Below are positions 53,901 through 64,000 of a stretch of DNA of 64,000 nt, piece by piece (within the stretch, counting starts at the first letter, position 1; the number at the start of each line of letters is the position of its first letter). Origin of the DNA: Moringa oleifera (Eukaryota; Streptophyta; Magnoliopsida; Brassicales; Moringaceae). The stretch is from the NCBI GenBank assembly GCA_021397835.1, contig JAJFZO010000407.1, forward strand, positions 1,984,001-2,048,000, written 5' to 3'. Below the pieces are notes generated by a model. The model did no database searches. It was not told the DNA's origin and saw only the letters and a program-made list of their open reading frames with translations. The position numbers were made by a program, and so were the translations under genes.

Positions 53901-56900
53901 GATTGTATGATCATTTTCTTTAAGTAGCTGTAGTGAGGTGATTTAATTTACAAGGTGTCCAGCCCCTGGGAGGTATGATGTGTTGTGCCAAAATAATTCA
54001 TATTGACTGTACAATACTGTGTTTCTATGACATGTATCCCACAGTACCGATGATTCAAATTTTATAAGTCCCATGCCATAGATTTAGTTGTCTTGTGACG
54101 ATAATTTTTTTTTTAATTTAAATTATGTGGATGTAGTGCCAATACTTGCTGTTTGGAGAGTGCAAGTACTGATGTTTCTGTCTTTACTTTGCAGGTGTTT
54201 TTATTTCAAAAAGCTGCTCTTTACAAGTGTAACATGGCTGGGAAGCCTGCTGTGGTTACACGTGTTGTGGACAGTATGACCGACAACCTGAGACCAACTC
54301 GTGCAGAAGCAACTGATGTAGCCAATGCTGTTTTGGATGGTGTGTTACCATTATTTTGCTTAACACTCCATAGGCATATTTGACTTATTTGATTGTATGC
54401 AACATGGCATTAGGGATGCCAGATACACTGTTTTCAGTTTTGATTTAGATCCATTTAAGTGCTTCATGTCTCTTGACATATTTGGTATTAGTTGTAATTT
54501 TACAAAGTATCTATCTCATTCTCATGGTTCAGGAAGTGATGCAATTCTTCTTGGTGCTGAAACCCTTCGTGGATTATACCCTGTTGAAACCATCTCTACT
54601 GTTGGTAAAATTTGTGCCGAGGTTAGTTTTCCTCCCTCGCCCAACTCTCGTTTTGCTGCACGTGCTTTATATGCATGCAACTTATTGTGCTGCCTGATGA
54701 AGTAGGTGCTGTTCTTTCTTAACCTCCATAATTTTTTATTTTGTCTTGTATGGTTACTCTTCATGGCTATGTGATGCATCTTTTGTAATCTTTGTTGTTT
54801 GACGGCCCTATATTTTCATTTTTGCATGGCTCACCACTCTTCTGTTCTCCTTCTGTTTTTCTTCTTGAAACGGTACTTTCATAGATGTTTTGTTGCAACT
54901 ATAAAAGCCCCCAAATACAAAAGCCTCCTTCATGTTTTAGGAATTAAAATTTTGTTTCCTGCTAGGCTTTTGGGAGTGTCTTTTTTTTTTTTTTTGTCTA
55001 TTCCATAGATTTACAATCATTAAACACATACACAAAAACCCATTAGGCATTGCGCTCTTCACAACTAAAAAAGTCTTATGCATAGAACTCCCTTTTATCT
55101 TGTGTATCTACTTTTCCTATATACTTCAAAACTGCCTTGGCCTAAATCCGGGGCATAAAACTCATTTTAATGTTGGCTGGTTTGAAGTTGTCAAACCAAT
55201 TTTATGGTGTTGACTTCGTTGCATTTGCAAGCCACAAGAAATGGAGGAACTTGTTTGTGACAAATTGTATAAATTCAGAATCAACATTGGTTTCAGACTT
55301 ATGATGCTTAATTGCTGCATATTATACTAGACATAAGGATGATTTCACTATGTTTTGCTTAGTCAAACAGATATGATCACCCTGGAATTTGTGACGTTAT
55401 GAGAACGTTTGAGTATTCTGTTCCTTGATGTAGTTATACTTGTTCGATTGTAAAGATTTTTCATCTTTTTCATCCCATTATCCATGTAGGCTGAGAAGGT
55501 TTTCAATCAAGATCTATACTTCAAGAAGGCTGTTAAATTTGTCGGAGAGCCAATGTCCCACTTGGAATCTATTGCTTCCTCTGCGGTAGTCTCTCTCTTC
55601 CCCTCATCCTCTCTCTCTCTGTCTCTATGTGGGCATTTATCTTTTGAAGAATTTCTGCTGCTGGTTGTATTACTTAAATAATTTGAGATGTTCTGATTCA
55701 AATGATTGTCTATCTTCATTTGAGTTTCTTAGTCTCCCATGCTTGATGTTTAGGTAAGAGCAGCCATCAAGGTGAAGGCTTCTATTATAATATGTTTCAC
55801 GTCATCAGGGCGGGCTGCCAGGTATATTATTCTCCATTTCTTTAGCATGTGAACTGGTTTTAGTGGCATCTATCCTATGGATAATTTTCTAGAATGTGCT
55901 AATATTGCCAAAGCACAATTCTTTAGCATTGATGCACATGCCTTCTAAATACATTTTCACATATGCAGGCTGATTGCCAAGTACAGGCCAACAATGCCGG
56001 TTCTATCAGTTGTAATTCCCCGCCTTAAGACAAATCAATTAAAGTGGAGCTTTAGTGGAGCCTTTGAGGTATATAAATTCTGATTTATTTTCAGCTCATT
56101 TATTGCATGGCAAGTCATTGCGTTGATTTTGTGTGTTTGAATCAGTTGAATTTTGCAGGATCCTTCTTATCCTTTTTGAATTCTTCTTAAAATGTCTTTT
56201 TTTTCTGATTGCAAAACCATAAATATGATGATGAATGTTTTTCCTAATTCTCATTTTGCCATCATATGAAACTTTATCATAGTTTTTTTTTCTTCATGAC
56301 TTGTTTGCAAAAACAATCTTGAAAGGAGAAGGATTCCTGGCTACTCTTCTGATATTTTCTGGCAGATGGTTGGATGGGATTAGGAGCAACGCAAGTTAGA
56401 AGTTGGATGATAAAATCGCTGAACTTTGTTTGTTATACTTCCAATTCTTAATGGAGCTGTCATGCTGATGTTATCCTCTTGCTTTGGTGATCCTAATCTG
56501 CGGTGGTCACTCAGAACTACTTTTTCTAAAACTTTTTACATTATACCGTCGAGAATTCTGTAACTACCAAATGCTGTTAATGTCATGAAAAAATTACCTA
56601 ATATAACAAGTATTGGCATAAATTTATCCCACGAGTCTAAGAACCCAAAAGGTCTGTACTTTCAAATTTATTTTGCTGATTTAATTTCCAGAAGTTTATG
56701 TCCTGTTGGGAAAATATGTAATCTTCTTTCTGTTAGCACATCCTAGTCAGGGTTAATGGGACCATGTTGGATCAATTTTCAGGCTAGGCAGTCACTGATT
56801 GTCAGAGGTCTCTTTCCTATGCTTGCTGATCCACGACATCCGGTAAGTTCATTTGTTATTGCAGTTAATGCGCTTTTTTGGGCATGACAACATAAGTGTT

Positions 56901-57862
56901 CTTAGATGATGAAATTCCTTCCATGGTAATGTTAAACTAGCTTTAATTTACTTCTTTGTGTCTGATTGTGCCTTTTCTATTTGTTTTATTTTATTCTTTT
57001 TTTTCGTGTGTTCGTTTTGGGAGCGGGAGGGGAAGGAGAAGGGGCAAGTCTTGATACATTTGCACAACTCGAAACATTTATCAGTAAATCTTGGTGGCCT
57101 ATTTGGTTGGTCAAGGTCAGCCAGATTGATTATCACAGTCTAGATGAGGGCGCTTTCTGTTTAGATGACAGTACCTGATGAGACTCATGTTTTGAGCTTT
57201 TTTTTCTGTTGGGGGGGGGGGGGGGGGGGGGGGGGGGTGTGTGCTGTGGATATCTGTTGTCTAGGCCCAAGGTGCAAAAAGAGCAGTGACATCTGTATTC
57301 TTATTGAGTTCTGCAATCACCCTGGCTTGTGTGTGCTGCCCTTGGCCTTCTCTTGGTATTTAGGACTGCATCTTCAACTCTGAACTTCTAGACAAGTTCA
57401 GGGGTCCTTAAGTTGAGGATAAATGGGTTATCTCTTTTTGGATCCCACCTCTGGCTTCCTATATGAGTCATGGCCACAAAAGAAATAAGTGTTGCAGAAC
57501 AAATAATTATGTAGAATACTATCTCATGATCAACAGTTATAAAAGCATTTATGTATGAGCATTCTTTTCCTGCCCATTCTTTTTTCTTTTCTGGGGTGGG
57601 GGGCAGAGGTGGGTAGCTTTGTAGATGGTGGTGTTATACTTTCCCATTTTCTACTTTTATTTTCTTTTTTATATGTATCAAATGTAATTTTGTTTCATGT
57701 GATCTGCAGGCGGAGTCAACAAGTGCAACAAATGAATCAGTTTTAAAGGTTGCTCTTGATCATGGGAAGTCTGCTGGTATAATAAAATCACATGATAGAG
57801 TTGTCGTTTGCCAGAAAGTTGGGGATGCATCTGTTGTCAAGATTATTGAGCTCGAGGATTAA
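50929..57862 (+). CDS. Pyruvate kinase, divergent cytosolic clade (At2g36580-like)
   Basis: Sixteen exons: 50929-50997, 51136-51232, 51350-51447, 51879-52034, 52509-52586, 52958-53089, 53257-53337, 53448-53519, 53604-53693, 54195-54339, 54533-54621, 55490-55585, 55754-55821, 55969-56068, 56783-56842, 57710-57862, giving 527 residues. It should convert phosphoenolpyruvate plus ADP to pyruvate plus ATP in the cytosol; no transit peptide is visible. The fold is complete and the catalytic Lys is present (K256 in AKIENVEG), as is [15 protein letters not shown]. Several canonical residues differ: RFNFSHG is RFDFSWG (58-64), TKGPE is TVGAE (93-97), and RGDLG is RGNLG (280-284). These match the At2g36580/At3g52990 clade as I recall it. 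Intron 2 has a GC donor (51233). Intron 15 holds a 27-G run. The first Met is supported by the conserved [16 protein letters not shown] start. Confidence 0.95.
57211..57237 (+). repeat. 27-base poly(G) run in pyruvate kinase intron 15
   Basis: An uninterrupted run of 27 G, followed by TGTGTG. It lies on the coding strand inside intron 15, so the pre-mRNA would carry it as well. Its exact length is uncertain because such runs are hard to sequence. Confidence 0.85.
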
Positions 57863-58935
57863 AACACTTGGCCTACCTTCATTTTGTCCTTTTCCCCCCT
57901 TTTGAATACGGTGGTAGTTTGTCTGCCGGCACATATGATGTATCTCCAGGGTTTGGAGACTTATGTTTTGAAACTGTGTTGAGAAACAAAATGATCCTCA
58001 TGTCAGGATTCCCAATTTTAGTTGAAGCATTGGGGTGAATCACTTATAAAATCATTATTATTTTTATTAATTATTTTATAGCACTTGGACAAGAAAATGG
58101 TTTTAATATTAATTGATGTTTAGAACTGTAGATTTTGAACCCTGTACTTGACTGCTGAACCCGCCTGTAACATTATAGATGTCTAAGTGGCCTCAAATCT
58201 CTGTGCTTGGTACAATTTTATGGAACTAACATATTTTGTTGCACTAGATTTTGGCATTCGTTAGCATTGATGAAGCAACTCTTTCCCGTTGAAGTGTAAA
58301 CTGCTTAGAATGACTGGGAATTTGCAGTGCATGAAGAGTTATTGCTTCAGCTTTTGTCAGAGGTTGACCCAAAAGAACATCTTGCGTCGTTCCATGGCAG
58401 CATCCCTCTTAAGGGAATTCAGAACTGTTTCATTGATTTGATCCCAAAACTTGGAAAATGACAAAGTGCCTTTGTGTGGTAGCTATTCTTAGAACCAATT
58501 GAACAGTAAGTTTCAGAGCAACTCCTTATTAGATTTATCTTCTTAGTTCTGGCAGTTCTCAGGAGACAACATGGGACTTTATTTGCAGAATTTGTTGCCA
58601 TGAAAATGAGCTCGGAGAGGGGAAAAAAAAGGAGAAGAAAAAAACCATTCGGAAACAGGACTGCAAGTTTACTTAAGTACTGCAGCTGAAGCTTTTCTAA
58701 GTTATAAATCATTATTTTGTTTGTACATTTTCAAATTACAGAGTTACTTCTCCAAAGCAATCTCACTTGAAATTTTGATTGCTTAAATTGATTGGACAAA
58801 CAATAAAAATTTAGTGGGTTAGCGATAGATTTCTCAGTCATAGAAACACTAAGCTTTGAAACAAAAACTTCCAAGAACAGAAGAACAAATAGGATATCTA
58901 TCAAAGCCTATGTGATACAAACTACTATAGTACAA
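57863..58935. other. Convergent 3' flanks of pyruvate kinase and the HRA1-like gene
   Basis: About 1.1 kb. The left half should be the pyruvate kinase 3' UTR. A coding-like stretch on the + strand at about 58310-58460 follows a plausible acceptor (TTTGCAG), but it has no partner exon and I do not call it a gene. An A/G-rich tract is at about 58614-58645. Confidence 0.45.
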
Positions 58936-60366
58936 TTATCCAGTGACTGATGATGGGTCGCTCCTCTTGTTTGAAGAATGCTGTTGTTGCTGATGATGGT
59001 GTAGGTCAAGCATCTCAAGCTCCTTCTGTCTCACAAGGAGCACCATTTTCTCGTTTTCCAGCCGTCTCCGTTCATTCTCAAGCTTTGCTCTCTCCATTTC
59101 CCTCTCCTTCTTGCTACTGAACTTCACCCATTTTAGCCTTTGCTTCTCTAGCTCGAAGGCCTGGCATTGGTAGCTAACTTGCTGCTCCTCTAACTGGATT
59201 AGCCTCATCTTCATCCACTGCTTCTTCTCCCATGCGTTCTTTGTCCCATCTTGAATAATACCAGTCACCTCACAGCTTAATTGCTGCATCAATGGCGACA
59301 ACGAAATGGGGAGTGGTCCCTTTCTTGGCCTTTTACAGGAATGCTTGTCTTCATTGTCATGGTCATCTAGATGTCCATGACCACTTTGTCCCCTTGAATT
59401 GCCTTCTTCTTCATCCTCCTCCTCCTCATCATCATCCTCAGAGTCGTCATCTTCCTCGTCATCCTCTTCTTCGCTACCTGCCCTTGCTGTCCTTGTTCCC
59501 TCTGCTTCACTTCTACTTGAAGGAGCCACAACCTGGGTACTATCCGATGAGTGAAAGCATCGTTGTTGCTGCTGTTGCTGCATCTGAGAAGGCTCATTGG
59601 CCACCTCCGGAGAATGGTTGGCACCACTAGCCCCAGCACCATGGCCACAACTGTTATGGTAAGCACACATTTCCCTGAAAAACAAATGCTTAGAATTCAG
59701 CAATTTCTTTACTTCCTCCTTCCTTTTCTGCGACAAATCCATCGTCTCAAGCAGGCTCTGATTCTCCACAACCCTGCAAGCAGTTCCCTTTCCAAGTATA
59801 TCATTAACCCTCTTGTACCTCTTATTCAGGTCGTTGAATTTGTCTTCACATTGCTGCGGGGAAACATAAAAACCCTTCTCCATCATAGCTCTTGAGACTG
59901 ATTTCCATTTCCCTTTCTTCTGCAACAACCCTCCAGCCTTCTTCTTCCCATTAGGATCACTCACTTCTGATCCAGCTTCATCCCCAATATAGAAAACTGC
60001 CATTATCAGCAGCCTAACCATGCTATCAGTCCATTTCATTCTCTGCCACGGAGAAATCTTTCTCTTCCCATCTACAGTACTGTCATCAGGATTGAACCCA
60101 TGCTCATCATCATCACTCAGTGGTGACGCTTGTTTGGCTTTTGGGGCATATGGGTATCCTTGCTTCATGGATTGCTGAGACTGTGGATGATGATCAGTCT
60201 CATGGTGGGCATAAGCAACCATCTGAGGGTGATGCAGATGGTGAGGGTTCTGTGGGTTTTGAGGATTCTGCTGTTGCTGTGGATGCAATGGCATTTCTAG
60301 GCCTAACATTCCTGGACCAATACCAGAAAACATTCCCCCAGACAAACCATTGGGTTCCATCAACAT
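58936..60366 (-). CDS. HRA1: Trihelix transcription factor, HRA1-like
   Basis: Single-exon frame giving 476 residues from ATG 60366 (474 from 60360). The frame stays open upstream to 60435 but has no further ATG there. Order: Gln/His/Pro-rich N-terminus (about 28-70), trihelix domain at about 105-195 (WQRMKWTDSMVRLLIMAVFY, KGKWKSVSRAMMEKGF, CEDKFNDLNKRYKRVNDILG), a second conserved block at 196-241 (LLNSKHLFFREMCAYHNSCG), a Gln run (about 262-268), a very acidic stretch (299-321), a basic nuclear signal (KRPRKG, 345-350) and a charged coiled coil (about 376-455). This matches Arabidopsis HRA1 (HYPOXIA RESPONSE ATTENUATOR1, At3g10040), which restrains RAP2.12-driven low-oxygen responses. In Arabidopsis, as I recall, it lies beside the trihelix-UMPK gene; here pyruvate kinase sits between them. 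Confidence 0.9.
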   Translation of the reverse strand: MLMEPNGLSGGMFSGIGPGMLGLEMPLHPQQQQNPQNPQNPHHLHHPQMVAYAHHETDHHPQSQQSMKQGYPYAPKAKQASPLSDDDEHGFNPDDSTVDGKRKISPWQRMKWTDSMVRLLIMAVFYIGDEAGSEVSDPNGKKKAGGLLQKKGKWKSVSRAMMEKGFYVSPQQCEDKFNDLNKRYKRVNDILGKGTACRVVENQSLLETMDLSQKRKEEVKKLLNSKHLFFREMCAYHNSCGHGAGASGANHSPEVANEPSQMQQQQQQRCFHSSDSTQVVAPSSRSEAEGTRTARAGSEEEDDEEDDDSEDDDEEEEDEEEGNSRGQSGHGHLDDHDNEDKHSCKRPRKGPLPISLSPLMQQLSCEVTGIIQDGTKNAWEKKQWMKMRLIQLEEQQVSYQCQAFELEKQRLKWVKFSSKKEREMERAKLENERRRLENEKMVLLVRQKELEMLDLHHHQQQQHSSNKRSDPSSVTG

Positions 60367-63180
60367 AAAAAAAGCTCCAAAATCAATATAACCAAAGATC
60401 CCAAACACCCAGTTGAAAACAACGTCATTGGCCAACTATTCTACACTTCCATGTTCCGTGACATTGAGGATTGAAAGTAAAACGCAGACACCCAGAAAAT
60501 TAAAGAAACTTTAAGCATTAAAGAACAAACTGAAAAAGCTGCTAACACGAAATAACATACCAGGAAAGTAACCGGATTCCCAAGACAAAACCAGGGTAAA
60601 GATTTATTTCTTCTTCAACACCCCATAAAAGAAACAAGCTCGAAGATTTATTTGCCGAACAGTTGCACAGAGAGAGAGAAAGAGATTGTTGGGTACGTCA
60701 GATTTGGTGACAGAGATAGACAGGAAGAAGAGTATATACAAAGACGCAGCAGCCGGTTTTGAAGTTCAGCAGGTTTTGTTTCGGCTGGCGGAAAAACTGC
60801 CCATGGTTTTGCTTCAGCCAGGCTTTCGATGGTAATGTAACCCACTGTTTTTTTGAAAACTGAGACTCTCACTTCTTTTCTTTTTCCTTTATTTATTTAT
60901 TATTTATTACTCTTTCAACCCCCAAAGCAAAAGGGTATGTGTTAATCATCTATGCTTACTTTCTTAATTAAAAGATTATGCATTTTAATTTATATCATTG
61001 TTTTCACAATAATCATAAAATATGGACTTCATGGGAAATTGATTTTCTTCCATTTAAAAGATTAATTTCTTAAATTAGATATATGGTATTAATTTCATGT
61101 AACATTTTTTAATCATTAAGATTTAATTATATATTTTAATGATAATATGTTTAATTTTTAAAGTTTTATATTAATTAAAAATTATATCACTAAATAATAA
61201 ATATTAGTTACTTTTTAAATTTTATTATATATTTAACTTTCAAAAATATCATTTATAAGGTGATCTAAATGAAGACAACGTCATATCCGCTAGAAATATC
61301 ACATATGTTAACGCAAAAATTTAAATTTTATTGTTTTTTTCAAAAAGGTGTCAACGCATCACAGTTAAATGAAACAAACAAATACTTTTAAAATAAATTT
61401 TTTGAAATTTTTTAAATCAAATGTTTATATAATTGTAGTAATCAAACCCCACATTCTAAAGTGTATGTACTCCATGGTGATGAATCTTAATCAGTCTAAT
61501 CTTGTTTCCTAATTAGCAACCATCAGATGATTACTATCTGTAAGATTTTTCTTCGCAGGCCCACAGGGGGACCCACTAATGAACTAGAAGCTAAAAAGCC
61601 TGCTGATTCCCCATGGATATGGGACCCACAGTAGATGGAGTGAAAAACCACACCCTCCAATGAAAAATTAATTTAAGGAAACATTACGATATTACAAAAG
61701 AAATTTGTGCACATGTATAATTATATTATATTTTATTCATTTATTATTTTAATCATTGACTGATAAACTTAAACTATTGTGATTTCGAAAATGTAAATTT
61801 TCTATTGACCTTTTAATATATATATATATATATATGAGTAAATATAAAAAAATATAATCTATTTATGTTTTTTAAATTATTTTTTATATCTTTAACAATT
61901 TTAGATATAATTTTTATTCAAATTTTATAAAAAATACAAATTGAAAAGTATGCAATGAATTTTGATTTAAAGTCTTTAAAATACAAAATATATTTATATT
62001 ACTAGCATAAAATATTTTTTAATTTATTTATTATTTAAAAATATTTTTAAAAAATTTATATTATCAAATATTTTAAAATTTTTAAGTAAAAAAATTCAAA
62101 TTTAGTTAAAGATGCAAAATTAAATAAAAATTTATTTAATATATTTTAATAATTAAAATATTTTAAAATTAAATATTTACTTTAATCAGAATAAAAATGC
62201 ATATGTAATTAGTGTTAACAAACTATGAAGTTTTGATTGGAAATCATGAATAGATCAACTTGTTTTTAATATTTACCTTACATGTTATTATGTCAATGTA
62301 AGAAAAAAAATCAATTTTAATTATTTATTTTATTTATTTTTATATTTTAATATTTGTTAAAATATGTTTTATAATAATAAAAAGAAAACATATTTCTTTT
62401 GAACTAGTTGGATTTGGGCCAGAAAATAAAGATCCTAGAACCTTTAAAAAGTCATGGGTCATAAGTGGAAGGTTAGAACCTAAATGGGTCAAGAACGTCA
62501 AGCTTTCGGCTATATCTATATGGGCCTATTTTTCTCATCCCCAATTTTGAATTCAATACCCGTGGCATCGGTTACCCGTTTTCGTTGTTTTTTATTTAAA
62601 ATTATTTTAAATTTAAATTATTAAAATAATTTATTTATGATTTTAAAATAAATCTACATTGATTCAAAAAAATTTAAAAGTTCCATACATTGATTTGTTT
62701 ACCCCCAAAAATTTCTAATTTATGTTTTATATATCAAGCTATTTTTTCTTTCCACATTATTTCATGTTATATTTTCCACATTTACTAAACAAAGAGTGTT
62801 GTTATCAACATCTAATTCCCATGTTTCATGCAAATATGAGAAAGGCCAATGAAATTGATTAATGTGTGATAATGTTTGAAAAAGTAATTCAAGTAAAAAA
62901 TCATTATAAACATTCAACATATGAATACAAATATTTTATATTTGAATATTTATATTTGATCTAGAGTTGGAGTTATTATCTTAATCAAATTGGACTAAAT
63001 TGATACTAATCTATATTAACATTTTTTTAAAAAATAAATATAAAATGTCTATAAACTAATTTCATTTTTCAATCTATATCTTGATGTATTAATTAGATCA
63101 ATTGTATATTTGAATTTTTAATTTTATTTAATTGAATTTTGATAACAAAATATAGTTTAAAGATGGTAAATTATCTGTGA
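60367..63180. other. Upstream region of the HRA1-like gene and AT-rich intergenic DNA
   Basis: 60367-60900 is probably promoter and leader of the HRA1-like gene, with a pyrimidine-rich patch on the minus strand (about 60665-60690). From 60900 onward the DNA is very AT-rich, with an (AT)n run at 61815-61834 and no recognisable gene. Confidence 0.5.
61815..61834. repeat. (AT)n microsatellite
   Basis: About ten AT units in intergenic DNA. Confidence 0.8.
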
Positions 63181-63189
63181 TGGTCTCAC

Positions 63190-64000
63190 GGTTTTGAAAT
63201 TTTTTTTTATTTCTGTTACAAGAGTAGTTGGATTTATCTCTAGCGTTATACTCTCTTAATCTTCCTAAACAATGTTATCTTTAACTTCCTGAGCATTTTA
63301 TAGCGGTTCACTAGAATATCTCTCAAATGAACTACTTTAGGTACTTCTAAACTTTTACCTAAACTATCTTTGTGTAAAACTTTCTTATTAAAAATTACAT
63401 TATTGCTCTTTATCATCTTCTTATTTTACGTATCTGAAAAAAGATAACCAAACTCGTTGTCACTGTATCCATTGAAAAAATATTTTTAAATTTAAGATCA
63501 AATTTACCTCTTGCAGCATCATCAATATGAACATAAAATAGACAACTAAATATTTTTTAAAAAGATAAATTTATCTTTTCACTGCTCTAAACCTCCTTAA
63601 GTATTCTATAATTTAAAAAAAAAAACTAAAGGATCCATATTGATTAGATCGATTGCAGTGTTAATTGCATCTACCAAAATGCATTGGATACCCTCACGTA
63701 AATTCACATGCTCATTCAATGTCCTGTTCAATTTTTTTTTTACAGCACCATTTCACTGAAGTGTCTCGAGAATAATATTCTTTATCTTGATTCCACTACT
63801 AGGACAAAATCGTTTGAAATTCTCATCAATGTACTCCTCATCATTATTAGATCTTAAACACTTAACCTTAAGATTGGTTTCATTCTTAACCATAACTTTG
63901 AATTTTCTAAAAGTATCAAACACATCAAATTTATTTTTAAGAAAATAAATTCTTACTTTTCTAGTTGACTTTAATTTTTTCTACTTTAATTTCTTTTCTA
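63190..64000 (-). mobile_element. Decayed Ty1/copia polyprotein fragment, runs off the right edge
   Basis: On the minus strand, 63980-63640 reads as copia integrase core: FDVFDTFRKFKVMVKNET, then LKVKCLRSNNDEEYIDENF, then a stop where the second Gln of the usual TPQQNG would be, then LNRTLNEHVN and VDAINTAIDLIN. About 63560-63450 gives FYVHIDDAARGKFDLKFK (with SCL for the usual GCP before it) in another frame, and about 63390-63290 gives KDSLGKSLEVPKVVHL, the linker before reverse transcriptase. Multiple stops and frame changes show it is dead. The catalytic Asp of integrase is read as Asn in RSNNDEEY. No LTR is visible in the window. Confidence 0.7.

Noticed and set aside
60367..60435. N-terminal extension of the HRA1-like protein to 60435
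   Set aside because: The frame is open, but its first codon is TTG and there is no ATG upstream of 60366.

Overview
This is a nuclear segment from a eudicot plant, probably a woody rosid, though I cannot name the species. The evidence is long AT-rich intergenic DNA, GT-AG introns, plant-specific families (CYP76 P450s, an LRR-III receptor kinase, trihelix factors, a SAUR) and LINE and copia remnants. I see no bacterial, organellar or viral genes.

Layout. 1-4.2 kb: AT-rich, no gene. 4.25-6.83 kb (+): a DUF3475/DUF668 (PSI-like) gene with a probable 5'-leader intron and a short upstream ORF. 7.4-13.7 kb (-): two cytochrome P450s of the CYP76 family, head-to-tail, each with one intron (CYP76A-like, then CYP76G-like). 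16.8-23.9 kb (+): KDTA, a 12-exon mitochondrial-type Kdo transferase of bacterial lipid A ancestry. A LINE 3'-end relic lies in intron 8. 25.1-25.6 kb (-): a SAUR copy with a one-base frameshift. 26.4-32.0 kb (+): a near full-length, decayed LINE bounded by 19-bp target-site duplications. 32-38.6 kb: no gene seen. 39.0-41.2 kb (+): PXC1-like LRR receptor kinase. 42.3-47.5 kb (-): a 7-exon gene joining a trihelix DNA-binding domain to a UMP-kinase-like domain. 50.9-57.9 kb (+): a 16-exon divergent cytosolic pyruvate kinase with one GC-AG intron. 58.9-60.4 kb (-): HRA1-like trihelix factor. 63.2-64.0 kb (-): a decayed Ty1/copia integrase fragment that runs off the edge.

How the genes fit together. 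There is no operon logic. Gene order resembles several Arabidopsis neighbourhoods as I remember them: PXC1 beside a pyruvate kinase (At2g36570/At2g36580), CYP76G1 near the paralogous kinase (At3g52970/At3g52990), and the trihelix-UMPK gene beside HRA1 (At3g10030/At3g10040). The window may therefore preserve an ancestral block that was later split between duplicated segments. I placed exon boundaries by hand from splice sites, reading frame and family conservation. Each multi-exon CDS sums to a whole number of codons ending in a stop.

Most worth following: the trihelix-UMPK fusion, with changed kinase residues and a NAGNAG acceptor at the domain junction; the pyruvate kinase with several changed active-site residues and a GC donor; the LINE with intact TSDs and its relative in KDTA; and the frameshifted SAUR. 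I found no convincing wholly new system.
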